The position numbers and the translations under genes were made by a program. A stretch of DNA of 64,000 nt from Paenibacillus silagei (GTDB lineage: Bacteria > Bacillota > Bacilli > Paenibacillales > Paenibacillaceae). The stretch spans positions 1-64,000 of the forward strand of contig NZ_JAGGLV010000029.1 of assembly GCF_017874735.1 (NCBI RefSeq). The letters run 5' to 3'. Below the pieces are notes generated by a model that had not been told where the DNA came from, did not search any database, and worked only from the letters and a program-made list of their open reading frames with translations. Of the stretch, positions 24,623-33,613 are shown piece after piece (the stretch's first letter is position 1; the number at the start of each line of letters is the position of its first letter).

Positions 24623-25618
24623 ATGAAACCAACTAATCTAACGAAGCACGCAAAAAAAATGAGCATCGCGTGCGGAATCCTGGCTGCCAGCTTATCCTTC
24701 GGAGCGTCCGCATTTGCCTTTTCGGACCTCAAGGGAAATTCAGCCGAAACCAAGATCAATACACTGCATAGCGCTGGTGTAATTAACGGAATTACGAACG
24801 ACCTGTTTGCTCCCAATGCCAAAGTGACGAATGCGCAAGCCGTACAGTTCCTGGTAAAAGGATTGGCGCTTGCACCGAAAGCCGGTACCGATAGCAATAC
24901 TAAGGCCAGCCAGCTCTTTGACAATGTAAAAGATAATGCCTGGTACGCCTCCTCCTTCGCCCTTGCGAAGCAGAGCGGCCTGACACTGGCAAAGGATATC
25001 AACCCGAATGCACCGATGACCCGTGCAGAATTCGCCCATTTATTGACCCAAGCCTTGCAGAGCAAGGGCAATTTCCCGGTGACCAAGATGTTCTTCATGA
25101 TCGAGGATGGCGATAAACTTACTCCAGAGGTTAATTACAGCCTGCAGGTGCTGCTGAACACGAAGGTGCTCACACTGGATAACGGAAAATTCCGTCCGTC
25201 CGATGCGATTACCCGCGCTGAAGCTGCGGTCATGATCCATGATGCCGCTGAATTCGCCGACCGGGTGATTACGCCGAACAATCCGGGCAATGAGCCTTCT
25301 GAGCCGGAGCCGGTTCCGGCTAACAATTACGTCTCTGATGTAGTCCTGGACAAAGTCGCTGAAGGCGTTAACAAAGCCACCATCACCGTTGACAATCTGC
25401 CGAACCCCGGCTACGGTCTCGCGGTAGAGCGTATCGAGTTCACCAGCGCCACTAAGGCGGTAATCTACTTCAAGGTAACCCTGCCTGACCCGGATAAAAT
25501 GTATCCGCAAGTGATCACCAAAGGCTCGGTATCCACATACCTGCCCGCAGGCTACACTGCAACGGCTGAGCCTGTAATGGGTTCGCGCTGGCTTGAGCCG
25601 TCGGCTCCAGCGAAGTAA
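24623..25618 (+). CDS. SLH-domain exported protein (paralogue 1)
   Basis: A 331-residue protein with a signal peptide ending near SAFAFSDL. Three S-layer-homology-like modules follow at about residues 33-90 (FSDLKGN), 98-150 (LFDNVKDNAWYASSF) and 155-215 (FRPSDAITRAEAAVMI). SLH modules bind pyruvylated cell-wall polymer. Residues about 235-331 form a separate beta-rich domain (DNLPNPGYGLAVERIEF, KAVIYFKVT) shared with the paralogue at 30740. A Pro/Glu-rich hinge separates the parts. GAGGTGATG precedes the ATG. Confidence 0.85.
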   Translation: MKPTNLTKHAKKMSIACGILAASLSFGASAFAFSDLKGNSAETKINTLHSAGVINGITNDLFAPNAKVTNAQAVQFLVKGLALAPKAGTDSNTKASQLFDNVKDNAWYASSFALAKQSGLTLAKDINPNAPMTRAEFAHLLTQALQSKGNFPVTKMFFMIEDGDKLTPEVNYSLQVLLNTKVLTLDNGKFRPSDAITRAEAAVMIHDAAEFADRVITPNNPGNEPSEPEPVPANNYVSDVVLDKVAEGVNKATITVDNLPNPGYGLAVERIEFTSATKAVIYFKVTLPDPDKMYPQVITKGSVSTYLPAGYTATAEPVMGSRWLEPSAPAK

Positions 25619-25679
25619 GCTTCTATATCTATTCTCTATCTGTAGGTAGATAAATTTCTCAAGAACTTTAAACGTTACA

Positions 25680-25726
25680 AAAGCAGCGATTCTTCCGTTA
25701 TTGGAAAAATCGCTGCTTTCTGTTTT
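25680..25726. terminator. Bidirectional terminator after the SLH gene
   Basis: AAAGCAGCGATT and AATCGCTGCTTT form a 12-bp stem followed by CTGTTTTTG on the plus strand. A-rich sequence on the other side allows use from the convergent AraC gene. Confidence 0.8.
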
Positions 25727-25783
25727 TGAAAGAAAATTTATCTGACATTCTCTTAGGGTTGGGCACAGCATCTTCTTGCTTTA

Positions 25784-26719
25784 TTACTTACTCTGCCGCA
25801 GCCGGTTCCGGTAATCCATCGGGCGGCAGCCGTAGGTTTTCTTGAACATCTCCGTGAACCGGTTCACATTGCTGAAGCCGGTCATGCCGGAGATCTCCAT
25901 GATCTTCTTATCCGTGGTCTCCAGCAGGCTGACCGCCTCCGAGATCCGGTATTCGTTCAGGAAGTCCATCGGGGACAGGTCGAACTGCTTCTTCATGAAC
26001 CGGCAAAAGTAAGACGGGCTCATGTTGACCTGCTGCGCCATATCGGAGAGCGTGATCCGCTTACTGTAGTTCTGCTGGACGTAGGCCAGCGTTTTTTTGG
26101 CCAGCATGGAGCTGTTGCCGCCCCGGGACTGCCCGGGCAGTCCTGCCCGCGGATGCTCAGCCGCACACTTTTCCAGCCGGTACAGTACCTCGAACAGCCT
26201 GGCCTTAATCAGCATCTCATAGCCATGCGCTTCTTGCTGATAGAGATCCCGCACCTCCTCCAGCAGTGGAATCAGCCGCAGCTTCTCCTCCAGCTCCCGC
26301 CCGATCAGCAGCGGATAACGCCGGTTGTCGAGGAAAAGCGGGGAAACAAACTGCTGCTGAATCTGGTCTCTCTCCAGGCTGGAAAGGAAATTGAAATGCA
26401 CCAGCACCGCGCAGAAAATAATCTCCTCCTGATCCACCCGGATCGCCGAATGCAGCATATTGGGCTGAATGAAAACCGCCTCTCCGCTCTGGACGACCAA
26501 TTTCTCCTGCCCCACATGGAATTTGGCCGTGCCCTTGATCATGAACAGCAGCTCCAGCTCTTCATGCCAGTGGGAATACAGCACCAGATTATTGAGCGAG
26601 GATAGCTTGGTTACATGCACACTCATGCGGAATTGTCTGCTGCCATGCATAAGCTTTTCCTTCATATCCTGAGATACGGGTTCGCCGATGGAATCGAGCA
26701 GTTCAAGACTTTTTTTCAC
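25784..26719 (-). CDS. AraC family regulator with N-terminal cupin
   Basis: About 311 residues from GTG 26719, which has GGAGGAGGG upstream; the longer in-frame ATG has no site. The N-terminal cupin (HWHEELELLFMIKGTAKF, about 45-65) senses a ligand. The C-terminal double helix-turn-helix (ITLSDMAQQVNMSPSYFCRF, EISGMTGFSNVNRFTEMFK) is standard AraC. It is the last gene downstream of the importer operon and probably controls it. Confidence 0.9.
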   Translation of the reverse strand: MKKSLELLDSIGEPVSQDMKEKLMHGSRQFRMSVHVTKLSSLNNLVLYSHWHEELELLFMIKGTAKFHVGQEKLVVQSGEAVFIQPNMLHSAIRVDQEEIIFCAVLVHFNFLSSLERDQIQQQFVSPLFLDNRRYPLLIGRELEEKLRLIPLLEEVRDLYQQEAHGYEMLIKARLFEVLYRLEKCAAEHPRAGLPGQSRGGNSSMLAKKTLAYVQQNYSKRITLSDMAQQVNMSPSYFCRFMKKQFDLSPMDFLNEYRISEAVSLLETTDKKIMEISGMTGFSNVNRFTEMFKKTYGCRPMDYRNRLRQSK

Positions 26720-26773
26720 TGAGGTTCCCTCCTCCCGGCCCACTGGATGCTGCACGCAGCGTCAGCTATACGC

Positions 26774-27703
26774 TCAGCCCTTCACCGCACCGATCATTAC
26801 GCCCTTCTCGAAGTACTTCTGGATAAACGGATAGATAATCAGCACCGGCACCGTCGATACGATAATGACCGCATATTTGATCTGATCCGCGAACTGCTGG
26901 GCATAGCTGCCCGCACCGGCCCCGGCACCTGATCCGGCTCCGCCCGCGAACGCCTGATTGGATAATAGAATATTGCGCAGGACGATCTGCAGCGGCTGTA
27001 AGCTATCCGTGTTGATATAGAGCAAGGCGTTGAAGAAGTCGTTCCAGTGACCCACCATATAATAGAGCGTGATGACGGAGATCACCGCCTTGGACAGCGG
27101 AACCACCACCGAGATGAAGTAGCGGAAGTGCGAGCAGCCATCCAGGGTAGCCGCTTCGTGCAGCTCCTCCGGTATAGAAGTCTCGAAGAAGGTTCTTGTA
27201 ATAATCAGATTGTATACACTAATGGCGCCGTTCACGATCATTACCCAAGGTGTATTCAGCAGATTCAGGTCACGGATAAGCAGATAGGTAGGAATCATGC
27301 CCCCGCCAAAATACATCGTGATCACAAACAGCGGCATAATGAACCTGCGTGCCCGGAATTTCCGCTGGGACAAGGCATACGCCGCAGGTAGCGTGACCAG
27401 CAGATTGAGCAGCGTGCCCAGCACCGTGTAGATAATCGTATTTTTATACCCCTGCCAGATCCGGGTGTCCTTGAATATCTGCTCATAGCCGTACAGGTTA
27501 ATGTCCTTAGGCCATAGAATAACCTGTCCCTGGTTCACCATGGTGGAGTTGCTGACGGAAGCTATGATGATGAAATACAGCGGGTACGCGACCATGATGA
27601 ACGCTGCGATGCTTATAACCGCAACCACCAGCGTATACAGCCTGTCTGCGATACCGCCCGAATGCTGTATCTTTTGCGAATGAGCGGCTTGACTGTTTGA
27701 CAT
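26774..27703 (-). CDS. Carbohydrate ABC transporter permease (YtcP/LplC type)
   Basis: 309 residues, six hydrophobic segments. The EAA loop is EAATLDGCSHFRYFISVVVPL, contacting the ATPase. Typical of CUT1 sugar permeases acting with LplA-type binding proteins. It has an unusual Gly/Ala insertion near residue 267 (FAGGAGSGAGAGAGS) in the last periplasmic region. The gene follows the LplB-type permease by 12 bp. No ATPase gene is present; such systems often share MsmX. Confidence 0.9.
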   Translation of the reverse strand: MSNSQAAHSQKIQHSGGIADRLYTLVVAVISIAAFIMVAYPLYFIIIASVSNSTMVNQGQVILWPKDINLYGYEQIFKDTRIWQGYKNTIIYTVLGTLLNLLVTLPAAYALSQRKFRARRFIMPLFVITMYFGGGMIPTYLLIRDLNLLNTPWVMIVNGAISVYNLIITRTFFETSIPEELHEAATLDGCSHFRYFISVVVPLSKAVISVITLYYMVGHWNDFFNALLYINTDSLQPLQIVLRNILLSNQAFAGGAGSGAGAGAGSYAQQFADQIKYAVIIVSTVPVLIIYPFIQKYFEKGVMIGAVKG

Positions 27704-27715
27704 CCCATTTCCTCC

Positions 27716-28669
27716 CTACATCAGACTGATTTTTGAAGTTTTTTTGGCCAGGGCATTCGCCAGCATCAGGAACGTGAAATTGATCAGGGTATTGAATAGT
27801 CCGACCGCTGAACCGAAGCTGAACTGGTTGGATTTCACGCCCACATTGAAGACATACGTGGAGATGACCTCCGAGACGGGCTTGTTAAGACTATTTTGCA
27901 TAAGAAAAGTCTTCTCGAAGCCTACACTGAGTATGCTGCCCATATTCATAATCAATAAAATAATAATCGTCGGCAGGATGGCCGGAAGCTCCACGTGCCA
28001 GACGGTCTGCCAGCGGTTAGCCCCGTCAATCCGGGCGGCGTCATACTGCTGCGCATCCACCGAGGACAGGGCGGCGATGAAGATAATGCTGTTCCAGCCG
28101 CAGGCCTGCCAGATGGCAGAGATGACATACACCGGAACGAAGGCGCCCGGGTCACCTATGAGATTCGTATCCGCAGGGATCAGGTGCAAGGCCTTCAGGA
28201 AGCCGTCGATCAGTCCGGTGGTAGGAGACAGCATAATCTGCAGCAACGCAACCAGAACAACGGTAGAAATGAAGTAAGGCATATACACCGTAGTCTGCAG
28301 GATACGCTTGCGTCTGTTGCTGCGGATCGAGTTAACCACCAGCGCCAGCAGAATCGGCATCGGGAAGCCTAGCAGGATGGAGAAAAACGCAATGATAAAC
28401 GTATTTCGCAGCGTAGGCCAGAACATCGGGCTGTTGAAATACTGCTCGAAATATTTGAACCCGGCCCATTCCCCGCCCGTCAGTCCTTTACTGAAATCAA
28501 ATTCACGAAAAGCAAGCTGGATACCATACATCGGACCATAACAGAAAATGGCGATGTAAATGACCGCAGGAAGCACCATCAGCCATAGCTGGTAATGCCC
28601 GGCCTGCTTACGAAGCCACCCGTTCTCGCGCAGCGTCTGATGCGGCACCGTGGTCTGTGCTGGTTTCAT
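27716..28669 (-). CDS. Carbohydrate ABC transporter permease (LplB type)
   Basis: 317 residues with six hydrophobic segments. The EAA-type loop is YDAARIDGANRWQTVWHVELP. The N-terminal region LPAVIYIAIFCYGPMYGIQLAF is characteristic of the LplB/YteP subfamily. Cotranscribed with the binding-protein gene 28 bp upstream and the second permease downstream. Confidence 0.9.
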   Translation of the reverse strand: MKPAQTTVPHQTLRENGWLRKQAGHYQLWLMVLPAVIYIAIFCYGPMYGIQLAFREFDFSKGLTGGEWAGFKYFEQYFNSPMFWPTLRNTFIIAFFSILLGFPMPILLALVVNSIRSNRRKRILQTTVYMPYFISTVVLVALLQIMLSPTTGLIDGFLKALHLIPADTNLIGDPGAFVPVYVISAIWQACGWNSIIFIAALSSVDAQQYDAARIDGANRWQTVWHVELPAILPTIIILLIMNMGSILSVGFEKTFLMQNSLNKPVSEVISTYVFNVGVKSNQFSFGSAVGLFNTLINFTFLMLANALAKKTSKISLM

Positions 28670-28697
28670 TTAGGAGCGCCCCTTCCATTCAAGTCCA

Positions 28698-30332
28698 CTA
28701 TTTCAAGGTCGAGAGGTATTCGTCATAAGCCTTTTGGCGGATTTGCAGGTTCTGCTCCAGGCCGGAGCTATTGACGGAGGCGACATACGCAGCCCACTCC
28801 TTCTCAATATCAACCTTGGTGGTCAGCCAGTTGGCCCACTTTTGATCCGTGATATTATTGACGTTCGCCTGATTCATTGCCAGGGTGTTGGTGTCCTCCG
28901 TGCTGTACTTCATGAAGTTCTGCGGGTAGACATTGCTCTTCTCGTCCGCCTTATTCAACAGCTCATCATAGACAGCCTTCTCCTTCAGCACATTCTGCAT
29001 ATCCGAGCCAAGCGTCACCTTGTCCTTCAGCGCATCGGCAATGTACATCGGACCATTATCCGCGAACGAATTCGTCCATTTCCACGAGCCCGGGTCGAGG
29101 GATGCATCCGCCGGAGGAAGAATCGCATACGTGCCGTCCCCGTTATCCTTGATTCCCTTATCTGTGTCATTCATCCCGCCGAACAGGACCTGCAGACTAA
29201 CCTCCGGCTCATAAAAAGCATCAATGAACCGCATCGCGGCTTCCTTGTTCTTGGAGCGGGCACTGACCGACACCGCATTGGAGCCGTAATTCTGGTAGTA
29301 GTAGTCATTGCTCCAGTACAGCTCATTCGTAGAGTCTGCATGCTGCTTCAGCTGCGGCAGGGTAACATATTGATCCTTCAGCTCATTGCCGAAGCGGTCT
29401 CCCGTCTCCCAGCCCCAGGTGAATCCGACCTTGGCTGTAGTTCCATTCCCGCGGGCAACGGACTGGTATTTGGAGTAATCCTGCGTGACCACTTCCTTAC
29501 TGATCAGGTTCTGGCTGTACAGCTTCTGCAGGAATTGCATGAGTGTCTTGAACCGCTCATCTACATAGAAATTCTTAACCTGCGCCCCTTCGGTGAAGTA
29601 GCCGTCGCTCGCCCCGTTGGACAGAGGCAGCCCAAGGCTGCCCAGCAGCAGCTTCGGTGTGAAATCCCAGCCGATCGGGTTGAAGTCCATCGGAATCTCA
29701 TCCGTCTTGTCCCCGTTCTGATTCGGGTCTCCCTCGCGGAAGGCAAGCAGCACAGTCTCTAGCTCATCCCAAGTCGTAGGCACCTGAAGGCCGAGATTGT
29801 CGAGCCAGGTTTTGTTAATGAACATTGAGGCGGTGGAGCCGGGCCAGATCCCTTTATAACGCGGAGTGCCGTAGAGCTTCCCGTCAATTTGAGTAGCAAG
29901 CGTTTTCAATTCCGGGTGCTCGCTGAACATCTTTTGAATATTAGGAGCGTCCTTCTCAATCAGCGGGCCCAGATCCTCGAACAACCCGTTGAATTGTACA
30001 AAATCGGAGTTAGAGGTCGCATTGAACAGCAAATCCGGAATTTCACCGCTGGCAAACAGGGCACTTTTCTTCTGATCCCAGTCCGCAGAGATTTGCTGCC
30101 ATTCAATTTCGACATTCGCCTTCTCTTCTATTTCAGCGAGCCATTTCATTTGCGTGACATCTTTGGTTAGTGAATGCTTCACAATAATCGCCTTCAGTTT
30201 CGTCTTCCCCTCCGGCGTGTTGCTGCCGTCGTTCCCCGCATCCGGGCTGTTCCCCTTACTGCTGCAGCCTGTGAGTGATAGTCCTGCCAAAGCGCCTGCC
30301 AGCATCAAGGCAAGAATACTCTTTTTTCTCAT
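28698..30332 (-). CDS. Extracellular solute-binding lipoprotein (LplA/YtcQ type)
   Basis: 544 residues. The lipobox is LSLTGCSSK (Cys23), then an acidic/Asn-rich linker and a large type-I periplasmic-binding fold (IEWQQISADWDQKK, SGEIPDLLF, TWDELETVLLAF). It captures an oligosaccharide or polysaccharide fragment for the two permeases. First gene of the operon. A cre-like site and promoter lie upstream at 30466-30510. The sugar is not identifiable. Confidence 0.9.
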   Translation of the reverse strand: MRKKSILALMLAGALAGLSLTGCSSKGNSPDAGNDGSNTPEGKTKLKAIIVKHSLTKDVTQMKWLAEIEEKANVEIEWQQISADWDQKKSALFASGEIPDLLFNATSNSDFVQFNGLFEDLGPLIEKDAPNIQKMFSEHPELKTLATQIDGKLYGTPRYKGIWPGSTASMFINKTWLDNLGLQVPTTWDELETVLLAFREGDPNQNGDKTDEIPMDFNPIGWDFTPKLLLGSLGLPLSNGASDGYFTEGAQVKNFYVDERFKTLMQFLQKLYSQNLISKEVVTQDYSKYQSVARGNGTTAKVGFTWGWETGDRFGNELKDQYVTLPQLKQHADSTNELYWSNDYYYQNYGSNAVSVSARSKNKEAAMRFIDAFYEPEVSLQVLFGGMNDTDKGIKDNGDGTYAILPPADASLDPGSWKWTNSFADNGPMYIADALKDKVTLGSDMQNVLKEKAVYDELLNKADEKSNVYPQNFMKYSTEDTNTLAMNQANVNNITDQKWANWLTTKVDIEKEWAAYVASVNSSGLEQNLQIRQKAYDEYLSTLK

Positions 30333-30465
30333 TTGACTTACCCCCTTAGTAGGAATTCATAAATGATCTATGCTTAAGAGCGAAGCTCTGTTAGCCGGGA
30401 GACTCGGAACTATTAGGTCACAAAACACTCAGGTAATACAAGCTATTCCTGCTTCGCATTATTCA

Positions 30466-30510
30466 CGAAAGCGTTATCATTATTATAATTTTTCTTCCGC
30501 ACCCTGTCTC
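30466..30510 (-). promoter_or_regulatory. Promoter and cre-like CcpA site of the importer operon
   Basis: On the minus strand GAGACA (30505-30510), 17 bp and TATAAT (30482-30487) form a promoter. Just downstream TGATAACGCTTTCG (30466-30479) fits the cre consensus TGWNANCGNTNWCA except for the last base, so catabolite repression is likely. The rest of 30333-30739 shows no gene. Confidence 0.5.
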
Positions 30511-30739
30511 ACCGTATATTACCTTTTAATCATCGTATATTGACCTTTTTGGCTGCAAAAGTAGCTGAATTCAGGCGAAGATTCGACTTTCGGTAGGTGA
30601 AAATTGACACATGATGAATTTTTTTCGAGTGTGGAGAATCAGTGCTGCGAGGTTAGAGAATAATAATTCCATCTATGGAGTGACGGGCTGCAACCTTTTG
30701 CTCCTAAATCCCATCTAAGAGGATACGAGGTGATGTACA

Positions 30740-31711
30740 TTGAAGAATACATTAACCCGGATGCGCACGGCCAAAATCTCGCTGGCCTGTAGCATTCTGG
30801 CGGCAACCTTAGCTATCGGGGCACCGGCTTCCGCTTTCTCAGATCTGAAGGGCCATGCGGCCGAAGCCAAAATCAATGCCCTTCATCAGGAGGGCATCCT
30901 TAACGGAGTGACCAGCGACAAGTTCGCGCCGAAGTCCAGCCTTACGTATGCGCAAGGCGTGCAGTTCATGGTGAGCGGCCTGAAGCTTGCTCCGCAGCAA
31001 CCCTCTGGCAAGAAGGCCAGCGATTATTTTGACAACGTAAAAAATACCGCCTGGTATGCCTCCGCATTCCTGAAGGCCAAAGAAAGCGGCTTGTCGCTGG
31101 AGCGCTCGGTTGACCCTAATGCTGTGATGACACGGGTACAGTTCGCACAATTGCTGCTTCAGGCGCTTCAGAACAAAGGGGACTTCGCCTATACGGAGAT
31201 GTATGCCAACATTACAGACGGCGGCAAGCTATCCCCTGCGGAGATGAACAGCCTGCAGATTCTGATCAACACCGGACTGGTCACGCTGGAGAAGAATAAC
31301 ACCTTCCGTCCGAATGAGGCGGTTACCCGTGCAGAAGCTGCCGTCCTGGTCTACGATGCCGCCAAATTCGTGAAGGAAGTGATTATGATGGATGAGAACA
31401 TTTCGGCCCCGTCCACCACATACGATGCCGCCGTTACGCTGGACAAAGCCGCCGCTGGTGTGAACAAAGCTACGGTGACTGTATCCAATCTGCCGAACCC
31501 GGGGTATGGCCTGGTCATTGAACGGATTGAGTTCGGTGCTGACAAAACCGCAGTGATCTACTTCAAGGTCACCTCACCGAAGCCCGGTTCCATGAACCCG
31601 CAGGTCATCTCGGCAGGCACCGCCGTCACCTATCTACCGGAAGGCTATACCGCAGTAGCCCAAGCTACACCAGGCTCGGCAACCTCGGCTGCTTCCAGAG
31701 TGACAAAGTAA
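30740..31711 (+). CDS. SLH-domain exported protein (paralogue 2)
   Basis: 323 residues, collinear with the protein at 24623: signal peptide ending at PASAFSDL, three SLH-like modules (YFDNVKNTAWYASAF, FRPNEAVTRAEAAVLV), and the same C-terminal domain (SNLPNPGYGLVIERIEF, AVIYFKVTSPKPG). The start is TTG at 30740, aligned with the ATG of paralogue 1 and preceded by the same GAGGTGATG site. The Pro/Glu hinge of paralogue 1 is shortened here. The two genes flank the ABC importer operon. Confidence 0.85.
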   Translation: MKNTLTRMRTAKISLACSILAATLAIGAPASAFSDLKGHAAEAKINALHQEGILNGVTSDKFAPKSSLTYAQGVQFMVSGLKLAPQQPSGKKASDYFDNVKNTAWYASAFLKAKESGLSLERSVDPNAVMTRVQFAQLLLQALQNKGDFAYTEMYANITDGGKLSPAEMNSLQILINTGLVTLEKNNTFRPNEAVTRAEAAVLVYDAAKFVKEVIMMDENISAPSTTYDAAVTLDKAAAGVNKATVTVSNLPNPGYGLVIERIEFGADKTAVIYFKVTSPKPGSMNPQVISAGTAVTYLPEGYTAVAQATPGSATSAASRVTK

Positions 31712-31732
31712 CAGCCTCCACCTAACTAGATG

Positions 31733-31792
31733 CATCACAAAGAGCGCACCGCCGGATACCCGGCCGGTGCGCTCTTTGTGATGCTTGATTTT
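31733..31792 (+). terminator. Terminator after SLH paralogue 2
   Basis: CATCACAAAGAGCGCACCG and CGGTGCGCTCTTTGTGATG form a very long stem. A T-rich tail follows; A-rich DNA on the left allows bidirectional use. Confidence 0.8.
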
Positions 31793-31889
31793 ACAATATC
31801 CATGAACCAGTAAGTCCACCCGTTGCGGACTGAAGATCTCACACTCTGGATCGGCTGGTTAGCGCGGCCTGCGGCTGGCTGGTTAGCGC

Positions 31890-32804
31890 TTAGTCCAACT
31901 CCTTATAGTACCGGATCTCCTGACGCCCGGTCTGGAACCCGGCTGACCGGTACAGAGACAGCGCGGAATCATTCGTGGTCAGTGCGACCAGCTGCGCCTG
32001 CTCCAGACCCTTCTCCTGAAGATACATTAACGCATGATTCAGCAGCGCCTTGGCAATGCCCCTTCTTCTCCAGGGCTTGCAGACAAATACATCTTCAATG
32101 ATGCCAAGCTCCTCTTCCTGCCAGACCATCAGACTGCCCGCCACCCGGCCTGCATCCCGCACAACCATCCATGTCCAGAGCGGATGCTCCTGATATTCCA
32201 GCAGACGCTCCATTCCGAGCGGGGTCTCCGGCCAGATCTCCGCCTCCAGATCCAGGTAAGCCGCCCGCTGCTCCGGCGAATCCATAGGCGCATTGGTCAA
32301 TTCAAGGCCTTCCTCCAGCTCTACCGCATGGACGGGTTCACGAAGGTCGCGCTGGAGCGTATACAAGCAGCTATCCGGCAGGTAACCAAGATGCTCTGCG
32401 AAATAAGCATGGCAGCTCTCCTCCGGCGCATAATTGCCTGTGCACAGGAGGGTTCCATATTCCGGGGACAGCGTACGCTTCAGCACCTGGGCCCGTTCCA
32501 GCAGAAGGGCGTAGACGCTGTCACGCAGCTCCAGATCCTTTTCCCGTCCGGGCCATGTCTTCAGATTCACGAAAATCTTGTGTTTACTCTCCGCTGCCCG
32601 TCCCGGTGGCACCACATTAAAGAGCTGCAGCTGGCCTTTGGCCACCATCTGTTCCTCTTCAAAAGCGCAGAAGACATTCTCCCAATTGTCCGCATCCCCC
32701 ACCCACCAGAACAGCACATCCTCCTGCACCGACACCTGCCCGTACATCGCGCCAAGCGCCGCCATATCCCTCTCTTCAAATTGCCGGATCACTCTGTTAC
32801 TCAA
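31890..32804 (-). CDS. GNAT family N-acetyltransferase, probably two GNAT folds
   Basis: 304 residues. The C-terminal half is a full GNAT domain: VAGSLMVWQEEE, IEDVFVCKPWRRRGIAKALL (acetyl-CoA loop RRRGIA) and NDSALSLYRSAGF. The N-terminal half (IRQFEERDMAALGAMY, MVAKGQLQL) resembles a second, degenerate GNAT fold, as in mycothiol-synthase-like tandem proteins. Substrate unknown. Monocistronic. Confidence 0.85.
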   Translation of the reverse strand: MSNRVIRQFEERDMAALGAMYGQVSVQEDVLFWWVGDADNWENVFCAFEEEQMVAKGQLQLFNVVPPGRAAESKHKIFVNLKTWPGREKDLELRDSVYALLLERAQVLKRTLSPEYGTLLCTGNYAPEESCHAYFAEHLGYLPDSCLYTLQRDLREPVHAVELEEGLELTNAPMDSPEQRAAYLDLEAEIWPETPLGMERLLEYQEHPLWTWMVVRDAGRVAGSLMVWQEEELGIIEDVFVCKPWRRRGIAKALLNHALMYLQEKGLEQAQLVALTTNDSALSLYRSAGFQTGRQEIRYYKELD

Positions 32805-32983
32805 TTACCATCCTCCACCTTCTGTTTCTGTCCATCATAACACCACCTGGCAGGGGGCTTCCGTTCTTGAATAACTATAGTTGTTTTATACTGGCGAACT
32901 GAATCTCCAGCTCAAATTCATAAGACCCATCCTAGAACAAAATCACCCTTACGGGTGAATGAGATTACCTGCGCGCCAGCAGA

Positions 32984-33265
32984 TGTATGCTGTTTTTCGC
33001 ATACATTCGGGCCGTGTGCCTACTTGCGAGCACAATGTATGCTGTTTTTCACATACATTCGGGCCACAAGCCTGCGCGCCAGCAAATGTATGCTGTTTTC
33101 CGCATACATTCGGACCATGCGCCTGCATGTGAGCACAATGTATGCTGTTTTCCACATACATTCGGGTCGTGTGCCTGCTTGCGAGCAAAATGTATGCTGT
33201 TTTTCACATACATTCAGGCCGTGGCCTGCGTGCAAACACATTACTATTTTTCATATACATTCGGT
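32984..33265. repeat. Tandem array of about 52-bp hairpin units
   Basis: TGTATGCTGTTTT recurs at 32984, 33036, 33087, 33139 and 33191, then degenerates near 33240. Each unit contains TGTATG...CATACA arms around a short T-rich loop, and spacing is 51-52 bp. The sequence between hairpins is also repeated, so it is not a CRISPR array. Several frames stay open across it because the unit lacks stops; I do not consider them genes. A single related piece lies near 52510. Confidence 0.8.
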
Positions 33266-33418
33266 CCATATGCCGCTGTACCAGCCAATTGTATACGATT
33301 TCAAGCAATTTACACTCACCTTTTCCACAGCAGCAGGATACTATAGTTTCCTATACAATAAAAAACTGTGCAATCCTGTTGAAGGAAAGCACAGCTTATT
33401 TGCATTCTCCGGTTCTTT

Positions 33419-33599
33419 GCGGACCAGGAGGCCGTTATTTGCAATAAAATGCCTCTTTCATCACCCTAAACGGACTCAGAAGACGCTAAGGAGGCTGTCA
33501 GGCCTATTTACAGGCTCCGAAGCCTGACTTAACGGCTCCTGAGTCCGCAAACGATCAGCACAACGCCGATTTCAGCGAAATAAGGTCCTCTGAGTCCGT
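33419..33599. repeat. Four-unit palindromic intergenic repeat, copy 2
   Basis: Units starting GCGGAC(T)CAG lie at 33419 (+), 33471 (+), 33548 (-) and 33599 (-), the same ++-- order as 3210-3385. The inner part also folds (GTCAGGC...GCCTGAC). Fills the gap before tex. Confidence 0.72.
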
Positions 33600-33613
33600 A
33601 ACGTCCTCTACTT

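Noticed and set aside
32984..33265. CRISPR array
   Set aside because: Sequence between the hairpins is repeated as well, so there are no unique spacers, and no cas genes are near.
32955..33527. Several overlapping open frames with repeated peptides
   Set aside because: They only reflect the 52-bp tandem repeat, which lacks stop codons in several frames.
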